Of a stretch of DNA of 11,288 nucleotides, positions 1 to 7,416 are shown in pieces (position 1 is the first letter of the stretch; each line of letters begins with the position of its first letter). The position numbers and the translations under genes were made by a program. The notes beneath the pieces were generated by a model. That model was not told the origin of the DNA, searched no databases, and saw nothing but the letters and a program-made list of their open reading frames with translations. Source of the DNA: an uncultured Collinsella sp. (GTDB taxonomy: Bacteria; Actinomycetota; Coriobacteriia; Coriobacteriales; Coriobacteriaceae); NCBI GenBank assembly GCA_900550205.1, contig URRJ01000057.1, positions 1 through 11,288 on the forward strand, read 5' to 3'.

Positions 1-1
1 G

Positions 2-409
2 GATTTCCTTGCGCGCAACGACCTCTCCCCCGCCGACGAGCGCCTGCATCTGCTGACCAAAAAGGCACGCCGCACCTATGCGCAGAGCACCTACCGCGAC
101 GGTGACTACTTGGTCTTTGGCAGCGAGAGCTCGGGCATTCCCGAGCCACTGCTTGCCGCAGCTCCCGAGCGTTGCGAGCGCATCCCGATGCTGCGCGATT
201 GCGACTCACTCGATAACGCTGAGGCTTGGGAAGCCCACGAGGAATCGCTGGGGCATGCCGAGGACAGCCACGAAGCTATCCTTCAGCAAGATATCTGCGG
301 TAACTTCGTCAACCCGGACGACTACCGTATCAGTGCACTCAACCTCTCCAACAGCGCCGCCATCGTCCTCTACGAAGCCCTGCGCCAGGCAAGCTTTCCG
401 GGAATGTGA
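2..409 (+). CDS. trmL: tRNA (cytidine/uridine-34 2'-O)-methyltransferase, TrmL-like SPOUT family, 5'-truncated
   Basis: The 5' end lies outside the window; 135 codons are visible. TrmL transfers a methyl group from SAM to the 2'-O of the wobble base (position 34) of certain leucine tRNAs, acting in the cytoplasm as a dimer. The SPOUT signatures are visible: VFGSESSGIPEPLL (about codons 37-50) fits the FGxExxGlP motif, IPM follows, and LNLSNSAAIVLYEALRQ near the end fits the SAM-binding trefoil knot (S/LNLSNxxxxxxYEA). Odd: about 45 acidic residues sit between IPM and the LNLSN motif, where E. coli-type TrmL has only a few. The last codon and the stop lie inside a perfect inverted repeat (402-436), so the C-terminus FPGM is partly encoded by the repeat. 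The family is clear; TrmL rather than another SPOUT 2'-O-methyltransferase is likely but not certain without the N-terminus. Confidence 0.85.
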   Translation, partial: DFLARNDLSPADERLHLLTKKARRTYAQSTYRDGDYLVFGSESSGIPEPLLAAAPERCERIPMLRDCDSLDNAEAWEAHEESLGHAEDSHEAILQQDICGNFVNPDDYRISALNLSNSAAIVLYEALRQASFPGM

Positions 410-436
410 CAAAGGAACTGTCCCTTTGTCACATTC
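402..436. repeat. Palindromic repeat copy 1, overlapping the trmL stop; probable terminator
   Basis: There is a perfect 14-bp inverted repeat, left arm 402-415 (GAATGTGACAAAGG) and right arm 423-436, with a 7-nt loop. It contains the trmL stop TGA at 407-409. The arm core AATGTGACAAAG is repeated exactly in a second palindrome at 1658-1694. As RNA it would form a strong hairpin, but there is no 3' U tract, so it may act as a non-classical terminator, a 3'-end protector or simply a dispersed REP-like element. Confidence 0.85.
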
Positions 437-553
437 AAGCGCCACGCCGACGGCACACACGCCTAATTGATGCTCTAGATAAAGAGCCCTCACTTTTAAT
501 CAGAATTAACTAAAATAAAATGAAGTTAAACGACGGTGTGAAAGGAGAGCCTT
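437..553 (+). promoter_or_regulatory. AT-rich upstream region and probable promoter of the first AAA ATPase gene
   Basis: Positions 480-530 are much richer in A and T than the surrounding sequence. TAAAAT occurs at 511-516 and 516-521 as -10 candidates, but no convincing -35 is visible, so the promoter is only inferred. A 6-bp inverted repeat TTAACT (506-511) / AGTTAA (524-529) brackets the -10 candidates and could be an operator. A short hairpin GCTCT (472-476) / AGAGC (483-487) lies upstream. The ribosome binding site AAAGGAGA (541-548) precedes the GTG start at 554. Confidence 0.4.
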
Positions 554-1654
554 GTGGAATATCTCGAGAACCCGTTTACCCCTAGTTTTGGCGAGGTTCC
601 TGCCCATCTCGCTGGCAGACAACAGATTATTCGGGATTTGGACCGTGCCTTCTTGAGCCAGCGTAGGCGCCCAGAATTGACCTCGATCTTTTCAGGCGCA
701 CGTGGAACCGGTAAAACCGCTCTCATGTCGTCGCTCGCAACAAGGGCGGAATCCCACGGCTGGATAGCCGTAAAGACGACCGCGCTCCCGGGAATGCTTG
801 AGGAAATCGAGTTCGGGGCGAAACGTGCTGCCGGCCATCTTATCGACCCGTCCAACCACTTCGAAGTCACCGGTCTCGGAATTACACCGCTCGGCAGCAT
901 CGAGGTCAATCGCGTTCACAATGCCTCAACCTGGCGTTATCGCATGAGCGACATCATCGACCAGCTCAACGAGGCGGGCACCGGTCTGCTCGTCACGGTT
1001 GACGAGGTGGACCCGACACTCGACGAGATGATTCAGCTCGCAGCGACGTATCAGCACTTTGTGACCGATGGGAAACGCGTAGCGCTGCTCATGGCAGGAC
1101 TTCCCAACAACGTCTCGACGTTACTGAACCACAAGACGGTCTCGTTCCTTCGCCGCGCCCAACAATATCATCTGGGTCGCATTGCCGACTATGACGTACG
1201 CGAGGCCTTGATTCGCACGATCCAGGAAAACGATCGCCTGGCAGATGCCGAGGGAATCGATAGAGCCGTTCGCTCGATCTCTGGTTTTCCCTTCCTATTG
1301 CAACTTATAGGCTATCGTGCCTGGGATCTCACAAGCGATTCGAAGGAAATCTCGTCACGCGACTTTGACCTGGGAATCAAAATCGCGCGCGACGAGATGG
1401 ACGACCGAATCCTCGCGGCAACCTATCGGGAACTCACTGCAGAGGACAAGCGATTCCTCATCGCCATGCTCGATGACGAGGAAGAATCCACCACCGCTGA
1501 CCTTGTCGAGCGCCTTAAGCGTTCGCCGCAGCAGGTCTCCCGCTACCGACGCCGCATGATAGACGCCGGCATCATCGGGGAGCGAGGACGAGGGCTCGTC
1601 GCATTTGAATTGCCATTCTTCCGCGACTATCTCGCGGCTCAATGCGTGAAATAG
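554..1654 (+). CDS. AAA ATPase with C-terminal winged helix (ORC/AAA_16-like), copy 1
   Basis: This is a 366-residue P-loop ATPase; its biological role is unknown. The start is GTG at 554, chosen because AAAGGAGA lies just upstream and the protein then begins with the same NPF motif as its paralogue. Order of parts: N-terminal NPFTP (6-10) and GRQ (21-23); Walker A GARGTGKT (48-55); Walker B LLVTVDE (145-151); a sensor-like segment LLMAGLPNN (178-186); FLRRAQQ (199-204 region), with arginines that could serve as a finger; a lid with FPFLLQLIGYRAW (245-257); and a winged-helix-like C-terminus (about 290-360) with ERLKRSPQQVSRYRR. The gene at 4201-5319 encodes a colinear paralogue sharing the NPF start, FLRRAQQ, AGLP and QL(I/V)GY blocks. 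No signal peptide or membrane segment is visible. The gene lies between two copies of the same palindrome. It could be a STAND-like regulator or a DNA-binding helicase-loader-type ATPase. Confidence 0.85.
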   Translation: MEYLENPFTPSFGEVPAHLAGRQQIIRDLDRAFLSQRRRPELTSIFSGARGTGKTALMSSLATRAESHGWIAVKTTALPGMLEEIEFGAKRAAGHLIDPSNHFEVTGLGITPLGSIEVNRVHNASTWRYRMSDIIDQLNEAGTGLLVTVDEVDPTLDEMIQLAATYQHFVTDGKRVALLMAGLPNNVSTLLNHKTVSFLRRAQQYHLGRIADYDVREALIRTIQENDRLADAEGIDRAVRSISGFPFLLQLIGYRAWDLTSDSKEISSRDFDLGIKIARDEMDDRILAATYRELTAEDKRFLIAMLDDEEESTTADLVERLKRSPQQVSRYRRRMIDAGIIGERGRGLVAFELPFFRDYLAAQCVK

Positions 1655-1657
1655 AAG

Positions 1658-1694
1658 TCAATGTGACAAAGAGGCAGTCCCTTTGTCACATTGA
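1658..1694. repeat. Palindromic repeat copy 2, between convergent genes; probable bidirectional terminator
   Basis: A perfect 14-bp inverted repeat pairs TCAATGTGACAAAG (1658-1671) with its complement (1681-1694) around a 9-nt loop. It fills the 40-bp gap between the stop of the + strand ATPase gene (1654) and the stop of the - strand UvrA-like gene (1695). Its 12-bp arm core AATGTGACAAAG and the AGTCC/TGTCC loop motif match the palindrome at 402-436. The position suits a terminator for both converging transcripts. Confidence 0.85.
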
Positions 1695-4208
1695 CTATAG
1701 GTAGCGACCGGTAATGCTCTTGGAGCAAGCCGCGATGTCGTCCGGCGTGCCGGCGCAGACGATTTGCCCGCCGGCGTCGCCACCGCCTGGGCCCATGTCG
1801 ATCACGTAATCGGCGTTACAGATAAGGTCGAGATCGTGTTCGATCACGATAACCGTGGCGCCCTTGGCAACGAGGCCGTCAAACACGTTCAACAGCATCT
1901 GAACATCGAGCGGATGCAGGCCGATCGTGGGCTCGTCAAACACAAACACGGCATCATCCTGCACGCGACCCATCTCACTCGCAAGCTTAAGACGCTGCGC
2001 CTCGCCGCCCGAGAGCGCCGGCGTGGGCTCACCGAGCGTGAGATAGCCCAAGCCCAGGTCGTGCAAGGTCTGCAAGCGCGCCTGAACCTTCTTGAGTCCC
2101 ACCGTGGCGTCGAGGGCCTCGTCCACACTCATGTCCATGAGCTGCGGCAATGTAAGCAGGCTCCCGTCCTTGCCCTCGCGATGGATATGCGAGGCGGCCT
2201 CGGCGTAGCGCGAACCACGGCATGCCGGGCAGACGATCTCGACATCGGGCAAAAACTGTACGTCGAGCGATATCGAGCCCGTGCCGTCACACGTAGGGCA
2301 GCGCAAGGCGCCGGTGTTGTAGCTAAAGGCACCCGCCTTGTAGCCGGCTGCCTTGGCCTCGGGCGTACGGGCGAAGGCGCGGCGCAGCTCATCATGGATG
2401 TCGGCATAGGTCGCCACCGTCGAGCGCACGTTGGCGCCGATAGGCGTGGCGTCAATCAGGTTGGCGCGTACGATACCCTCGGCATCGATCCAGCGCACAT
2501 GTTTTGGCAGGCGCTCGCCAGTTGCCTGAGCCTTAAGTGCCGGAATGAGCGTCTCGAGCACCAACGTCGTCTTGCCCGAACCCGAAACGCCCGTCACCGC
2601 GACAAGGCGGCCGCGTGGGATATCGACTTCGAGCGGCTTGACGGTATGGATGGCATCGGTAGCCATGCGGATATGCCCCTGGTCGAACATTTCCTCGTCA
2701 GTCACCTGCGGACGCAAGCGCTTGGGCTCGGCGCGCAAAAACGGGGCGATGCGGCTGCCCTGCGATTGTTCGACCTCGTCCACCGTGCCCGCGGCAATCA
2801 CATTACCGCCGCCTGCTCCGGCAACGGGACCCATCTCGACCAGATAGTCGGCTTCCGCCAGCACGCGTGTGTCGTGGTCGACAACAACCACGGTGTTGCC
2901 GTCGCCTACCAGGTCGCGCATCACGCCTACCAGGCCGTCGACATTGGCAGGATGCAAGCCAATCGAAGGCTCGTCCAGCACATAAAGCACACCCGTCGAT
3001 CGGTTGCGCACCACGCGAGCAAGCTGCACACGCTGGCGCTCACCCGTGGAGAGCGTGGCACCGGCGCGATCGAGCGAAAGATAATCGAGACCCAGATCGA
3101 CCAGACGATGGGCCGCACTTAAAAACGAATCGCAGATATCCGTCGCCATGGGCTGCATCTCGGGCGGCAAGGATGCGGGCACCCCGCGCACCCACTCAAT
3201 CGCATCACCAAGTGTCATGGCCGCGGCCTGCGCCAGATTGATACCGCGCACCTGGGGCTGGCGCGCAGCCTCGGAGAGACGCGTGCCGCCGCAATCGCGG
3301 CATGGGCCCTCGCGCAAAAAGCGCGCCACGCGCTTAAGCCCCTTATCATCCTTAACCTTGGCGAGCGCATTCTCGACGGTATAGACGGCGTTGTAATAGG
3401 TAAAATCGAGCGGCGTAGTGCCCTCGCCGTTTTTGGGAACGTAGAGAATGTGTTTCTTAACCGCCGGACCATGGAACACGATGTCGCGCTCTTGAGGCGA
3501 GAGCTGGTTAAACGGCACGTCAGTGCGCACGCCCATCTCGCCGGCCACCTGCTTCATCAGATCCCACATGAGCGTGCCCCAAGGAAGCACCGCGCCCTCG
3601 TTGATAGTCTTTGACTCGTCGGGCACCAGGCTCGCCTCGTCCACCTCGCGCATGACACCGGTTCCGCCACAGGTGGGACACGCGCCACCGCTGTTAAAGG
3701 CAAGGTCTTCGGCGCTCGGGGCGTAGAACTCGCGGCCGCATGTCGGACACGTGAGCGACAGGCCTGCGGCCACGTTAAGGCTCGGCTCCACACGCGCCCC
3801 GCAATGCGGGCACACGTGATGGGCGCAACGGCTAAAGAGCAGACGCAGGCTGTTGTTGAGCTCGGTCATGGTACCAAAGGTCGAGCGCACGCCCGGCACG
3901 CTGGGGCGCTGGTGCAGCGCGAGCGCCGCCGGCACGTGTAGCACCTCGTCCACCTGGGCGTGCTCGGCCTGCGTCAGGCGACGTCGAGTATAGGTGCTGA
4001 GTGCTTCCAAGTAGCGACGCGAGCCCTCGGCGTAAAGAACGCCCAGTGCCAGCGAGCTCTTGCCCGAACCCGATACGCCGGCAATCCCCACCAGCTTTCC
4101 CAGCGGAATATCGATATCGATGTCCTTGAGGTTATGGACGTGCGCGCCACGCACCTCGATAGCCTGCGGACTCATCTTCTGTTCCGTCACCTTTATCACC
4201 CTACTCAT
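1695..4208 (-). CDS. UvrA2-like excinuclease ABC subunit A homologue without UvrB-binding domain
   Basis: An 837-residue double ABC ATPase of the UvrA superfamily, shorter than housekeeping UvrA (about 940). The first half has Walker A GVSGSGKSS (44-52), zinc pairs C154/C157 and C177/C180 (19 residues apart, as in UvrA), C303/C306, signature LSTGERQR (386-393), Walker B VLYVLDEPS (407-415) and His445. The second half has GVSGSGKTT (540-548), zinc module C637/C640-C660/C663, LSGGEAQR (732-739), VFVFDEPT (754-761) and His791. After LRLLFSR (about 121-127) only a short stretch with an extra CPHC (133-136) precedes the zinc module, so the UvrB-interaction domain of classical UvrA is absent. That is the UvrA2/DrrC-like pattern linked to tolerance of DNA-binding drugs. 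The first signature has Thr in place of Gly. The start at 4208 overlaps the upstream ATPase stop by 8 bp, but ATG at 4175, with AAAGGTGA about 11 nt upstream, gives a more family-like N-terminus (MSPQAIEV) and may be the true start. Confidence 0.9.
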   Translation of the reverse strand: MSRVIKVTEQKMSPQAIEVRGAHVHNLKDIDIDIPLGKLVGIAGVSGSGKSSLALGVLYAEGSRRYLEALSTYTRRRLTQAEHAQVDEVLHVPAALALHQRPSVPGVRSTFGTMTELNNSLRLLFSRCAHHVCPHCGARVEPSLNVAAGLSLTCPTCGREFYAPSAEDLAFNSGGACPTCGGTGVMREVDEASLVPDESKTINEGAVLPWGTLMWDLMKQVAGEMGVRTDVPFNQLSPQERDIVFHGPAVKKHILYVPKNGEGTTPLDFTYYNAVYTVENALAKVKDDKGLKRVARFLREGPCRDCGGTRLSEAARQPQVRGINLAQAAAMTLGDAIEWVRGVPASLPPEMQPMATDICDSFLSAAHRLVDLGLDYLSLDRAGATLSTGERQRVQLARVVRNRSTGVLYVLDEPSIGLHPANVDGLVGVMRDLVGDGNTVVVVDHDTRVLAEADYLVEMGPVAGAGGGNVIAAGTVDEVEQSQGSRIAPFLRAEPKRLRPQVTDEEMFDQGHIRMATDAIHTVKPLEVDIPRGRLVAVTGVSGSGKTTLVLETLIPALKAQATGERLPKHVRWIDAEGIVRANLIDATPIGANVRSTVATYADIHDELRRAFARTPEAKAAGYKAGAFSYNTGALRCPTCDGTGSISLDVQFLPDVEIVCPACRGSRYAEAASHIHREGKDGSLLTLPQLMDMSVDEALDATVGLKKVQARLQTLHDLGLGYLTLGEPTPALSGGEAQRLKLASEMGRVQDDAVFVFDEPTIGLHPLDVQMLLNVFDGLVAKGATVIVIEHDLDLICNADYVIDMGPGGGDAGGQIVCAGTPDDIAACSKSITGRYL

Positions 4209-5319
4209 GCCATAAAACGCGATCGCGGATGTACACGCCCAGCATGGGCACGGTAAACCGGACGAGACCGTATCCGGCGGCCTCGATGACGCGCTCGCGA
4301 ATCAGGCTTGCGCGATATTTACTCGCCCAACTCTGGGTGCGATCGCAACGCTCAATGACATCCGCCATGCGCGTCGGTTTGCCCTCGTCAACCGCCATGG
4401 CCTCGATAAAGAGGCGCTGTGGACTGCGCAGCCCGTAATACAGGGGCGCGTCGACCGCTTCGTAGAACTCGGAGACGGCATCCGTATGGCCAGCCTCGAC
4501 ATCGCACCTTTCGATGACCTGCGAGCCACGCCGGACGGCAGAGCGCCACATGTAATATCCCACCAGCTGAACCATATAGGGATGCCCCATGCTCTTGCGC
4601 GCCGCAAGGTCCGCCGTCCCCGCGTCCACGTAAAGACCAGCGTCCTTGACCGTCTGGATATACGAATCGCGCACCTTGGGCAAGGATATCGCCCCCAACG
4701 TACGCTGCTGGGCACGCCGTAAAAACGTTACGCTCGGCTCTTCGAGCAGATCGTCAACCATACTGGGTAAGCCGGCGAACACCAGCGCAAGGCCGCGCTG
4801 CTCGCTATCGGGCAAGCCCGTAGCATCCTGGTCTCCGAGCACCTGCTGATAGAGAACGGCAAGAGCCGCCAGTTCCTCGATAGACGCCGATTGCGCCTCG
4901 TCAATCGCAAACAGTATGCCCTTGCCTGGACCGAGCTTCTTGAGGCGCTCGTTGACCAGCCCTCGCAACGTTTCGCCCTTTGCCCGCGCCGCCTCGACCG
5001 ACATCCGGCCAAACGACGGACCGAACTCCATTGACGTCACAACGGGCTTATTCGAGCGAAGCGCGTCGGCCAATCGGTCGCATAAGCCAAGCGAAGCGGA
5101 ATCGGAGACAACCGCCCATCCGCGCTCATTGGCTAGACGTTGCAGCTCCCGCAGGAGAACCGTCTTGCCGCAGCCGCGATTTCCCGTAATGAGCATGAGC
5201 CTACCCGGCGCTCCGGCGCCGTTATCGAGCCCTTCCTCAAAATCCTCGATGACCGACTCGCGACCGATGAGTATCGGAGGCCGCTTGCCAGCCGTGGGCT
5301 TAAAGGGATTTGGATTCAT
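4201..5319 (-). CDS. AAA ATPase with C-terminal winged helix (ORC/AAA_16-like), copy 2
   Basis: A 372-residue P-loop ATPase, paralogous to the product of 554-1654; role unknown. The start is ATG at 5319 behind the strong site GAGGAGG (about 5325-5331). Visible parts: NPFKPTAGKRPP (4-15), GRE (19-21), Walker A GNRGCGKT (46-53), Walker B ILFAIDE (135-141), a sensor-like AGLPS (182-186), FLRRAQQ (199-205), HPYMVQLVGYYMWRS (246-260), and a winged-helix-like C-terminus (about 295-365) with IERCDRTQSWASKYRASLI. The stop overlaps the start of the UvrA-like gene in ATGAGTAG, so translation is probably coupled and the two proteins are likely made together. The promoter region has three 10-bp tandem repeats (5354-5383). 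The protein may regulate this operon, load the UvrA-like protein on DNA, or act separately; the sequence does not decide. Confidence 0.87.
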   Translation of the reverse strand: MNPNPFKPTAGKRPPILIGRESVIEDFEEGLDNGAGAPGRLMLITGNRGCGKTVLLRELQRLANERGWAVVSDSASLGLCDRLADALRSNKPVVTSMEFGPSFGRMSVEAARAKGETLRGLVNERLKKLGPGKGILFAIDEAQSASIEELAALAVLYQQVLGDQDATGLPDSEQRGLALVFAGLPSMVDDLLEEPSVTFLRRAQQRTLGAISLPKVRDSYIQTVKDAGLYVDAGTADLAARKSMGHPYMVQLVGYYMWRSAVRRGSQVIERCDVEAGHTDAVSEFYEAVDAPLYYGLRSPQRLFIEAMAVDEGKPTRMADVIERCDRTQSWASKYRASLIRERVIEAAGYGLVRFTVPMLGVYIRDRVLWHE

Positions 5320-5353
5320 GTCGGCCTCCTCAGATTGGCAAACCCTGGTAACA

Positions 5354-5383
5354 GTTATACCAACTTATACCGAGTTATACCAA
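5354..5383 (-). promoter_or_regulatory. Three 10-bp tandem repeats with -10-like cores upstream of the ATPase/UvrA-like operon
   Basis: Read on the minus strand, TTGGTATAAC, TCGGTATAAG and TTGGTATAAC follow each other with a period of exactly 10 bp. Units 1 and 3 are identical. Each contains GGTATAA, so a plausible promoter is TTGGTA (5383-5378) with an 18-bp spacer and TATAAC (5359-5354). This would start transcription about 15-20 nt before the ribosome binding site. Repeats in phase with the helix turn are also typical of protein-binding sites. The array lies in the 93-bp gap between the GTPase gene stop (5413) and the ATPase start (5319). Confidence 0.6.
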
Positions 5384-5412
5384 CAGGATGCGGCAAAGAG
5401 ACTGACCCTCTA

Positions 5413-7416
5413 TCACCTATGGCCGAAAAACTCGGCGTCCGCCGCTCGCCAGGAGCGGAAGGTGGCGGGATCGACCTTTACATGAGCTGCGGCGGGTACG
5501 TCGTACCATTTGACCGTGTAGCCGGTGCCGTGAGAGCAAAAGACCGAATCGGGCGTGTTGGGCAGATCAGCCTCGGGCTCATAGGCGGCCGTCTCGATGA
5601 CGCGCTCGGCATCATGGCAAGACGCATAGCCGGCGAACTCTAGGTACAGATGACCACGGCCACTCGTGTAGGCAGCCACCTCCAGCGCGTAATCCTGCAC
5701 CTCGGATGCCGGCACGCGACCCACAAGCTTCGCCCGGTCTCCCGCCATCGTCGGCGGCTCGTACTCGGCACCCATGCGCGTGGCATCCGAGAGCGCCCGG
5801 CCCACACACTCCCCCGGCACCTCGAGCTCAAAGTGGTACCACGGCTCCAGCAGCACGTCTGTGCCGGCCTCGCGCGCCTGCATCAAACCCTGGCGAATCG
5901 CGCGGTACGTGGCCTGGCGAAAATCGCCGCCCTCGGTGTGTTTGGCATGCGCACGGCCGCCCGTGAGCGTAATGCGCACATCGGTGACGGGCGAGCCGGT
6001 CAGCACGCCCAGGTGATCGCGCTCCATAGCGTTGGTGAGCGCCAGACGCTGCCAGTTAAGATCGAGCTCGTCGGTCGAGGTAACGGTGCCAAACTGCACG
6101 CCCGAACCCGCTGGCAGCGGCTCCAAGCGCAGATGCACCTCGGCATAGTGGCGCAGTGGCTCAAAGTGGCCCACGCCCTCGACCGGCTGCGAAATAGTCT
6201 CCTTATAGAGAATGCCGCCGGGCTCAAACGCAATCGAAAGGCCAAAACGATCTGCCAACACCCGCTGCACGACCTCGAGTTGCACGGCGCCCATCAGCTG
6301 CAGGTGAATCTGCTCGAGATGCGTATTCCAGCTTACGCCGAGCATGGGATCTTCGTCCGCCAACTCAGTCAGTGCTTTGAACACCGCATGGACATCGTGT
6401 TCGCCCGGAAGCACCGTATAGGTGAGGACAGGCGCAATGACGGGCGCATCGCCCGCGGTCTCCGCGCCCAGGGCGTCCCCCGGGCGAACGTGCGCAAGAC
6501 CCGTCACGGCACAAATACCGCCAGCAGCAACTTCTTGGGCAAGCTCATACTTTTCGCCGTTATAGATGCGTACCTGATCGACCTTCTGCTCCCATGCCTC
6601 GGCACCGGAGCGTCCGTTGATCACCTGTTTGGCATGCAGCGTGCCGCCGGTCACTTTAACCCAAGCCAAGCGCTCACCGCGATCCCCACGGCTGACACGA
6701 TAGACGCGCGCGGCAAACTCCGGGCACCATGCCTGTTCGCGCATCAGCGCACATATGCCATCCAGCAGCTCGTCCACGCCTTGGTCCTTGAGCGCCGAGC
6801 CGGCAAAACAGGGAAAGAGCTTGCGCTCGGCAACCATGCGCGACAGCGTTGCGACAGAAAGCTCGCCCGCTTCAAGAAACTCCTCGAGCGCCGCCTCGTC
6901 CAACGCAGCAGCGTCCTCCTGAACGGCGCCGCCCGCCAGCAGTTCGTTGGCATCCAGGCAGCCTTCGGAAAGGCGCTGCCCGAGCTGTGCCAGCAAAACA
7001 CCGCGGCCGGGATTCTCCAAATCGATTTTGTTGATATAGATGAACGTCGGGATGTCATAGCGCGCAAGCAGGCGCCACAGGGTTTCGGTGTGCCCTTGCA
7101 CGCCGTCGTTGGCGCCCACAACCAAAATCGCGTAGTCCAGCGCGCGCAGCGTGCGCTCCGCCTCGGCAGAAAAATCGACATGCCCCGGCGCATCCACGAG
7201 CATGACGTGGGTATCGCCATGATCGAGTACGGCCTGCGACGAGAAGATCGTAATGCCGCGCTCGCGCTCGATCGCGTTAGTGTCCAGATGCGAATCGCCA
7301 TCGTCCACGCGGCCGCGCTTGCGGATGCGACCCGCGTTGAACAGCATGGCCTCGGCCAACGTGGTCTTGCCGGCATCGACATGCGCCAAGATTCCAACGA
7401 CCGCTTGCTTCGACAT
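5413..7416 (-). CDS. EF-G-like GTPase, Tet(M)/Tet(O) ribosomal protection family homologue
   Basis: A 667-residue translational GTPase. Known family members bind the ribosome and release tetracycline on GTP hydrolysis. The start is ATG at 7416 because AGAGGAGA lies just upstream and MSKQAVVGILAHVDAGKT matches the family N-terminus; a longer frame back to 7485 is not needed. Motifs: G1 AHVDAGKT (11-18), G2 RGIT (53-56), G3 DAPGH (75-79), G4 NKID (129-132). Domain III begins near EDPMLGVSW (355-363), domain IV has GGRAHAKHTEGGDF (486-499), and domain V has GRVPASEVQDYA (566-577) and YTSGRGHLYLEFAGY (583-597). Length and domain order match Tet(M) (639 aa). The domain IV loop lacks the SPVSTP-type tip that contacts the drug site in Tet(M), so resistance cannot be assumed; it may be a chromosomal housekeeping or stress relative. 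It is on the same strand as, and upstream of, the ATPase/UvrA-like operon. Confidence 0.87.
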   Translation of the reverse strand: MSKQAVVGILAHVDAGKTTLAEAMLFNAGRIRKRGRVDDGDSHLDTNAIERERGITIFSSQAVLDHGDTHVMLVDAPGHVDFSAEAERTLRALDYAILVVGANDGVQGHTETLWRLLARYDIPTFIYINKIDLENPGRGVLLAQLGQRLSEGCLDANELLAGGAVQEDAAALDEAALEEFLEAGELSVATLSRMVAERKLFPCFAGSALKDQGVDELLDGICALMREQAWCPEFAARVYRVSRGDRGERLAWVKVTGGTLHAKQVINGRSGAEAWEQKVDQVRIYNGEKYELAQEVAAGGICAVTGLAHVRPGDALGAETAGDAPVIAPVLTYTVLPGEHDVHAVFKALTELADEDPMLGVSWNTHLEQIHLQLMGAVQLEVVQRVLADRFGLSIAFEPGGILYKETISQPVEGVGHFEPLRHYAEVHLRLEPLPAGSGVQFGTVTSTDELDLNWQRLALTNAMERDHLGVLTGSPVTDVRITLTGGRAHAKHTEGGDFRQATYRAIRQGLMQAREAGTDVLLEPWYHFELEVPGECVGRALSDATRMGAEYEPPTMAGDRAKLVGRVPASEVQDYALEVAAYTSGRGHLYLEFAGYASCHDAERVIETAAYEPEADLPNTPDSVFCSHGTGYTVKWYDVPAAAHVKVDPATFRSWRAADAEFFGHR

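Noticed and set aside
402..1694. CRISPR or att-site interpretation of the paired palindromes
   Set aside because: Only two copies more than 1.2 kb apart, palindromic, with no spacers, integrase or target duplication visible.
1764..3122. Plus-strand open frame (452 codons) opposite the UvrA-like gene
   Set aside because: Antisense shadow; the minus strand carries both ABC signatures and zinc motifs.
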